DNA from: CAZICM01 sp964537685 | GTDB lineage: Bacteria; Myxococcota_A; Polyangia; Polyangiales; Polyangiaceae | Reading direction: 5' to 3' | Assembly (NCBI GenBank): GCA_964537685.1 | Contig: CAZICM010000028.1 | Location: 1 to 64,000 of the forward strand | Length of the DNA: 64,000 bases | In this document: piece by piece, positions 59,925 to 64,000 of the stretch | Numbering within the stretch: position 1 is the stretch's first letter | Layout of the letters: every line of letters starts with the position of its first letter | Position numbers and translations under genes: made by a program | Notes under the pieces: generated by a model | The model's input: only the letters and a program-made list of their open reading frames with translations | Told to the model about the DNA's origin: nothing | Databases searched by the model: none

Positions 59925-60632
59925 ATGCGCTCGCGGACTATTTGGGGCATTTTTATTTCGGCGGCACTGGTTTTTGGAGGCGAAGTCAGCGGCGCGCGGG
60001 CGGGCGAAAACAATACGCCCGGGCTCTATGGCGCCGCTTTGGGCGAGGCGTGTGCATTGCCGGCCGACTGCACTTCAGGCTTTTGTGTGGACGGCGTATG
60101 CTGTGATAATGAATGTGGTGGCAATAATACCGATGATTGCCAAGTGTGCGCCAAGAGCCTTTCCGCATCCGCGGATGGAGTGTGCACACTTCTCGCCGCG
60201 GGCACGGTTTGCAGGGAATCAGCGGGCGTTTGCGATATTTCCGAGACCTGCGATGGATTAACGCCTAAATGTCCTATCAATATCTTGGCATTGGCGGGCA
60301 CAGTATGCCGCGCCTCCATCTCCGAATGCGATGCAATCGAAGCTTGCGACGGTATTTTATTGGATTGTCCCGCCGACATGCCCTTGATGGATGGCGCACC
60401 CTGCGAGGGCGGTCTATGCCAGTCCGGCCTATGCGGGCAGCCCTCGGGTCATGGAAGCGGCGGGAGCGGGGGAGCGGGCGGTTCAGACGCTTTTAATGAG
60501 GAAACGGACGAAGGAAGCTGTGGCTGCCGGGTGCCTGGAGGCAGCGGAGCGGCGCATTTAAATCAAATGGTGTACATATTCGTTGGGATTTTAGCCGCTG
60601 GAATATGGAGAGCGAAAACGAGGCGCCCCTAG
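59925..60632 (+). CDS. Cys-rich surface protein with MYXO-CTERM-like tail
   Basis: A 235-residue exported protein (signal peptide FISAALVFGGEVSGARA). The mature region holds about 20 Cys in EGF/disintegrin-like spacing (CALPADCTSGFCVDGVCCDNECGG, CRESAGVCDISETCDG). The C-terminus has GSCGCRVPGG, a hydrophobic helix (MVYIFVGILAAGIW) and RAKTRR, the layout of MYXO-CTERM sorting tails that become surface-anchored. Ligand unknown. AAGAGG precedes the ATG. Confidence 0.82.
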   Translation: MRSRTIWGIFISAALVFGGEVSGARAGENNTPGLYGAALGEACALPADCTSGFCVDGVCCDNECGGNNTDDCQVCAKSLSASADGVCTLLAAGTVCRESAGVCDISETCDGLTPKCPINILALAGTVCRASISECDAIEACDGILLDCPADMPLMDGAPCEGGLCQSGLCGQPSGHGSGGSGGAGGSDAFNEETDEGSCGCRVPGGSGAAHLNQMVYIFVGILAAGIWRAKTRRP

Positions 60633-60946
60633 GATTGAAAGGTGGGCTCCCCATCAACGTTAGAATCGGGCATTCGATAAAATTCAACGAAAAATCGCAC
60701 GGGGCCCAAAGGCTGAACCTCGTGCTTCACGGTTTCCTCGATAATGCCGGGGCGCTCTTTCGTGAGAAGGTTGTCTTCCGGAGGATCGCCGTAAATCCGA
60801 TAATTCAGCGACCCTTCAAGCACGACGATTTTCGCCCAGGTCCCCGCCTTGGTATTGTGCTGGCTTTTTAATCCCGCGGGAATGGTGTCCTGCGTGAATT
60901 CAGCCGTTCTTTTATAGGGCTTCATGCCCTCCGGAATGGACTTCAT
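60629..60946 (-). CDS. DUF1971 cupin-like protein (TehB-related)
   Basis: A 105-residue cytoplasmic protein with the DUF1971 pattern: IPEGMKPYKRTAEFTQDTIPAGLKSQHNTKAGTWAKIVVLEGSLNYRIYGD, then VKHEVQPLGPVRFFVEFY. This domain is found fused to TehB tellurite-resistance methyltransferases and stands alone here. It lies 3 bp downstream of the DUF2780-like gene and ends 4 bp inside the convergent Cys-rich gene. Confidence 0.88.
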   Translation of the reverse strand: MKSIPEGMKPYKRTAEFTQDTIPAGLKSQHNTKAGTWAKIVVLEGSLNYRIYGDPPEDNLLTKERPGIIEETVKHEVQPLGPVRFFVEFYRMPDSNVDGEPTFQS

Positions 60947-60949
60947 TAT

Positions 60950-61342
60950 TTAATGGCTAAGCGCCTTTTGCAGCAAGGGCAATAGCGATTCTCCGCCCTT
61001 GCTTTGAACGAATTGCATAACAATAGGAATGAATTTGCCAATTAGCCCTTCATCCAGCCCCAATTTCGAAAAACCTCCCGCCAATGAAACCAGATTGCCA
61101 ATGCCGCCCGCGCCCACCATGTTGCCCAAACCGCCCAAAAGCGAGCCCAGACCGCCTTCTTCTTCCGCTGGAGCGGACTGAATCAAATCGCCAACGCCGC
61201 CTCCGAGCGCCGAATTCAACTGGCCAAATTCGTCGCCGCCCAGCTTCTGCTGCGCGAGCTTAAATAAAAGCCCGGCACCGCCCTTGGCTTGATCTTCACT
61301 GACGCCCAACTGGCCCACAAGCGATGAGATGAGTTCATTCAT
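60950..61342 (-). CDS. DUF2780/DUF937-like helical protein
   Basis: A 130-residue small protein that begins MNELISSLVGQLGVSEDQAKGGAGLLFKLAQQKLGGDEFGQL and has Gly-rich repeats (GGLGSLLGGLGNMVGAGG), the pattern of DUF2780/DUF937 families. Function unknown. It lies between the M15-type peptidase gene and the DUF1971 gene on the same strand, with short gaps (16 and 3 bp). Confidence 0.8.
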   Translation of the reverse strand: MNELISSLVGQLGVSEDQAKGGAGLLFKLAQQKLGGDEFGQLNSALGGGVGDLIQSAPAEEEGGLGSLLGGLGNMVGAGGIGNLVSLAGGFSKLGLDEGLIGKFIPIVMQFVQSKGGESLLPLLQKALSH

Positions 61343-61358
61343 GATGCACTCCGCTGTC

Positions 61359-62321
61359 TCACAAGAGACTGAGATGAAAATGAGGTTCCGAACTGTTTCT
61401 TTCGTCGAGCAGCGTAACGCCGCTCTCCTGTTTCACGGCTTCGCGAAGCGCTTCTTCCTGCTTTCCCGTGAGGCCCCAGGAGCGAACGTCCACCGCGCCC
61501 GACTTGAGATGTTTTGAGACGTAAATGCCGCGCGCAATCTGCGCATCAATGGCATCCGCAATGCTGCGGATCAGGCGCTTGCGCGATAGATTTTTTGCCG
61601 TGCCTTCTTTGTACACATTGCGAATTTCCGTGGCCGCCGCCTTGTTTTCGTAGAGCGCCACAATGTCTTCGCCGTGCTCCAATTTGTTGTACATCAGTTG
61701 CGCTTGACGCTTGGGCGTGCGCGTTCCGCCCGTAACAACCAAACGTTTGCGCGTCGCTTTAAAATAGCGCGACGCGATGCGCTTGAGCCGCTCGGTGTCC
61801 GACGCCGTGAGCCTTAAATCGCGGGCCAGCACTTCAAAATGCATATTGCCCTTCACGCGCAGAAGTGCGTCGTCGCCTTTTTTATCTTGCTCGCCGCCCG
61901 ATTTTGCGCCGTCGATAATGCGCCATTTCTCGACGTCGCCGTGCTCGCCGCACTTGCGGCATGTGCCTAGCTTGTTGACGCCGCTTTTAACGGTTGTTTC
62001 AAGCGTGTCGGTCGTGCCATCGGCCGTCGTCAGCTCGTAGCGAATCTTCTTCGCTTTGTCGTAGCCGTTGCGGATTTCAACGGTGAAAATCGTCTCTTCG
62101 TCGCTGTCGCTGTCGTCGCTGTCATCGCTGTCGCTGTCGCCGTCATCGCCGCTGTCCGCGCTGACAGGCACGGTTTTTTTGCAAGTGCGGAGTTCAATTC
62201 GATCGTTAGGCTTGCTTGCCGCACGCCAGGAGCCGCATTGCACTTTGCCTTCATCCGCGAAGGCGCCCGAGCTAATGCCGAGCAGGCTCAAAAAAATCGC
62301 CGCAGCGAGTGTCGTGTTCAT
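61359..62321 (-). CDS. Exported peptidase M15-like protein (D-Ala-D-Ala carboxypeptidase fold)
   Basis: A 320-residue exported protein (signal peptide LAAAIFLSLLGISSGAFA). After an Asp/Ser-rich region (about 57-75) and an unassigned domain with a C-x2-C pair (CRKCG), the C-terminal ~140 residues match M15: RLVVTGGTRTPKRQAQLMYN, KHLKSGAVDVRSWGL (H271, D278) and SSEPHFHLSL (H314, H316), the zinc-binding set of VanY/endolysin-type carboxypeptidases. It probably cleaves peptidoglycan peptides in the periplasm. Start ATG 62321. Confidence 0.83.
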   Translation of the reverse strand: MNTTLAAAIFLSLLGISSGAFADEGKVQCGSWRAASKPNDRIELRTCKKTVPVSADSGDDGDSDSDDSDDSDSDEETIFTVEIRNGYDKAKKIRYELTTADGTTDTLETTVKSGVNKLGTCRKCGEHGDVEKWRIIDGAKSGGEQDKKGDDALLRVKGNMHFEVLARDLRLTASDTERLKRIASRYFKATRKRLVVTGGTRTPKRQAQLMYNKLEHGEDIVALYENKAAATEIRNVYKEGTAKNLSRKRLIRSIADAIDAQIARGIYVSKHLKSGAVDVRSWGLTGKQEEALREAVKQESGVTLLDERNSSEPHFHLSLL

Positions 62322-62591
62322 GGAGGGCCGGGATTGTATTGGGGGGTGCCGGAAGATGCCGCATCAAGGGGCGATGGGGACATCGGCGGGCCTTGGCTAT
62401 TCGAGTCCTTTGAGTGCGTCAAGCGCGCTTTCAATCAGAGCAAGAATTGAGCGGGCAGTTATCTGCGTATAAATGGGCATAAATCTCTTGATTATTTTAA
62501 AACAATTGATTGTATTTGCGAACCAAATAAATGATCAGCGGGTTTGGCCGGGTTGGCCCGCTTGGATAAACTCGGCCGCCGAGGTCATTGA
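62322..62591. other. Intergenic region, no gene seen
   Basis: 270 bp between a minus-strand gene and a plus-strand gene. It is locally A/T-rich at 62480-62535 (ATTTTAAAACAATTG). No RNA gene or repeat is visible; a promoter for the DUF4190-like gene may lie here. Confidence 0.4.
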
Positions 62592-62984
62592 ATGGAAAGC
62601 TTTAAAGAGTGTGGATTGCCCGCGTTCGGAATTTTACTCGTGGCAGGTTTTGGATTTACGATAAGCATCGTTGGATTGGTTGTGTCACTGACTCAAAAAC
62701 CCCGTCCAGGCATGCTTGTTAGCATTGTGGGGCTGGTTATTTCGCTGCTGGCCATTGGAATTGGTCCGCTCGGGGCGATGCATGGCCGCACGATCACCGA
62801 TGAAGCCATCGCGGGCGCGGCCGTCGAGCCCGGCGTTCGAGAGCGAATCCGTGTCCAAGGCTATCAAGAGGCTGGCCAATGCATTAAAATTGGATTTGTT
62901 GTGGGCGCGTTACCCACGGTGCTGGCCCTGCTGGGAATCGCCGTTGGCGCGGCCGGAGCCCGAAAGGCTTCTGCGCCCGGCTGA
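62592..62984 (+). CDS. Small membrane protein, DUF4190-like
   Basis: A 130-residue protein with three hydrophobic segments near 12-31, 40-62 and 98-120, the last Gly-rich. The pattern of two adjacent helices with GLVVSLTQKPRPGM between resembles DUF4190/DUF4870-type small membrane proteins. No catalytic motif. It precedes the DUF2330 gene by 120 bp. Confidence 0.65.
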   Translation: MESFKECGLPAFGILLVAGFGFTISIVGLVVSLTQKPRPGMLVSIVGLVISLLAIGIGPLGAMHGRTITDEAIAGAAVEPGVRERIRVQGYQEAGQCIKIGFVVGALPTVLALLGIAVGAAGARKASAPG

Positions 62985-63104
62985 GCGCTTAAGATCAAGA
63001 ATAGGGTTTCGCCGATTAAAAATCCGGATAGCCTCATCGGATGGGTACGCGATTGGGAAGCCATCCCGGGGCTGTGAAAGCGTTTTGAAAGAATTGGTGC
63101 ATCG

Positions 63105-64000
63105 ATGAAGAGCTCTCTGATTCCGGCTGTTTTATTGGGTGCGGCGGCCCTGAGTATTCCGTCGTCATCGGAAGCCTTTTGCGGATTTTATTTGAGCGGC
63201 GCCGATGCCAAGCTGTTTAATAATGCAACGATTGTCGTTCTTATGCGCGATGGCCTTCGCACGGTGCTGGCCATGCAAAATAATTATCAGGGACCGCTCG
63301 CCGATTTCGCGATGGTGGTTCCCGTGCCGGTTGTATTGCAGGAAGAAAATGTAAAAACCCTGCCCAATGAAGTATTTTCACGGGTCGATCGGCTCACCGC
63401 GCCTCGCCTCGTTGAATACTGGGAACAAGATCCCTGCCGCCCTATGTATCCGCCTGAGTCGGTGATGCTCGCCGGCCGGGTCGCGGTGACGGAAGAAGAG
63501 AGCGAGTCTTCGGATGCCAAAGAATTAGGCGTCAAAATCGAGGCCAAATTCAGCGTCGGCGAATACAATATTTTAATTTTAAGCGCCGAGGATTCGACGG
63601 GACTGGACACATTTTTAAGGCGCCAGCAATACAAAATCCCCGCGGGGGCCGAGCCTTACTTGAGACCCTATGTAACGGGAGGCAGCAAATTCTTTGTCGC
63701 CAAAGTCGACGCGAAAAAAGTCCGCTTTGAAAATGGCCAGGCCATGCTTTCTCCGCTGCGTTTTCATTACGACAGCGAGACCTTCAGTTTGCCTGTGCGC
63801 CTGGGGCTCATTAATTCTCCGGGCACACAGGATTTAATCGTCAATGTGATCGCCCGCTCCCGCTACGAAGCCGCCAATTACGAAAACTTCTCCATTCCGA
63901 CGAATATTCGCGTCAATGAAACCGTAAAGGATAATTTCGGAGCGTTTTATGCCGCGATGTTCGATAAAATTCTCGCGCAGCATCCCCGCGCTGTGATTAC
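63105..64000 (+). CDS. DUF2330 protein, 3' end outside the window
   Basis: Translates from ATG 63105 with no stop to the window edge (298 codons, incomplete). A signal peptide (SLIPAVLLGAAALSIPSSSEA) is followed directly by the DUF2330 head: FCGFYLSGADAKLFNNATIVVLMRDG, then VLAMQNNYQGPLADFAMVVPVPV. DUF2330 proteins are exported proteins of unknown function, very common in Myxococcota. The frame is confirmed by LRFHYDSETFSLPVRLGLIN later in the read. Confidence 0.9.
   Translation, partial: MKSSLIPAVLLGAAALSIPSSSEAFCGFYLSGADAKLFNNATIVVLMRDGLRTVLAMQNNYQGPLADFAMVVPVPVVLQEENVKTLPNEVFSRVDRLTAPRLVEYWEQDPCRPMYPPESVMLAGRVAVTEEESESSDAKELGVKIEAKFSVGEYNILILSAEDSTGLDTFLRRQQYKIPAGAEPYLRPYVTGGSKFFVAKVDAKKVRFENGQAMLSPLRFHYDSETFSLPVRLGLINSPGTQDLIVNVIARSRYEAANYENFSIPTNIRVNETVKDNFGAFYAAMFDKILAQHPRAVI

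Overview
The window looks like chromosome from a myxobacterium-type deltaproteobacterium (Myxococcota, most like Polyangia). Grounds: a membrane-anchored Ser/Thr kinase of eukaryotic type, many Pro/Ala-rich lipoproteins, a GPDGT-type Cys-rich head on a repeat lipoprotein, AgmX/PglI C-terminal domains, a DUF2330 protein, a MYXO-CTERM-like tail and a gliding-machine-like operon. G+C is moderately high, and visibly lower in the first ~6 kb. I saw no rRNA, tRNA, CRISPR array or integrase.

Layout. (1) 1-8.6 kb is an accessory, defence-like island almost wholly on the minus strand: a 63-bp tandem repeat, an Rpn-type nuclease, a TIR-SIR2 fusion, a DUF4062 protein, a two-gene DUF6575-like operon enclosed by ~240-bp direct repeats, then DUF805 and ICMT-type membrane proteins. 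Related promoter-like repeats precede four of these minus-strand units. (2) 8.6-16.8 kb: a beta-propeller lipoprotein, three tandem STAS/SpoIIAA-like paralogues, a DUF362 protein plus fused NapH/NapG-like polyferredoxin, and a Ser/Thr kinase. (3) 16.8-32.7 kb: UspA, CDP-alcohol phosphatidyltransferase, a run of envelope lipoproteins (DUF4349, OmpA-tailed, DUF3829), a NifU C-domain protein, methionine aminopeptidase, a double-length ThyX-like protein and RecN. (4) 32.7-38.3 kb: glycogen synthase, and the benzoyl-CoA box genes boxR / boxC-boxB with a palindromic operator between them. (5) 38.3-45.2 kb: surface-polysaccharide functions (nucleotide-sugar dehydrogenase, CpsB-type PHP phosphatase, flippase-like membrane protein, Wza-like export lipoprotein, outer-membrane barrel) and an ArsA/Get3 ATPase. 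(6) 45.3-57.6 kb: a long translationally coupled minus-strand operon of TPR, lipoprotein and TonB-like proteins whose order resembles gltD-gltE-gltF-gltG of the Myxococcus xanthus gliding machine. (7) 57.7-64 kb: housekeeping and envelope genes (DUF2270, tag, lysophospholipid acyltransferase, Cys-rich surface protein, cupin-like, M15 peptidase, DUF2330 running off the end).

The most novel candidates are the defence-like island (TIR-SIR2 fusion, repeat-bounded DUF6575 pair, repeated promoter cassette), the tandem ThyX-like protein in which each half keeps a different part of the ThyX motif, and the Glt-like envelope operon with a poly-Gln linker. Start codons were moved from the longest reading frame where a ribosome site, stop/start overlap or family length argued for it.
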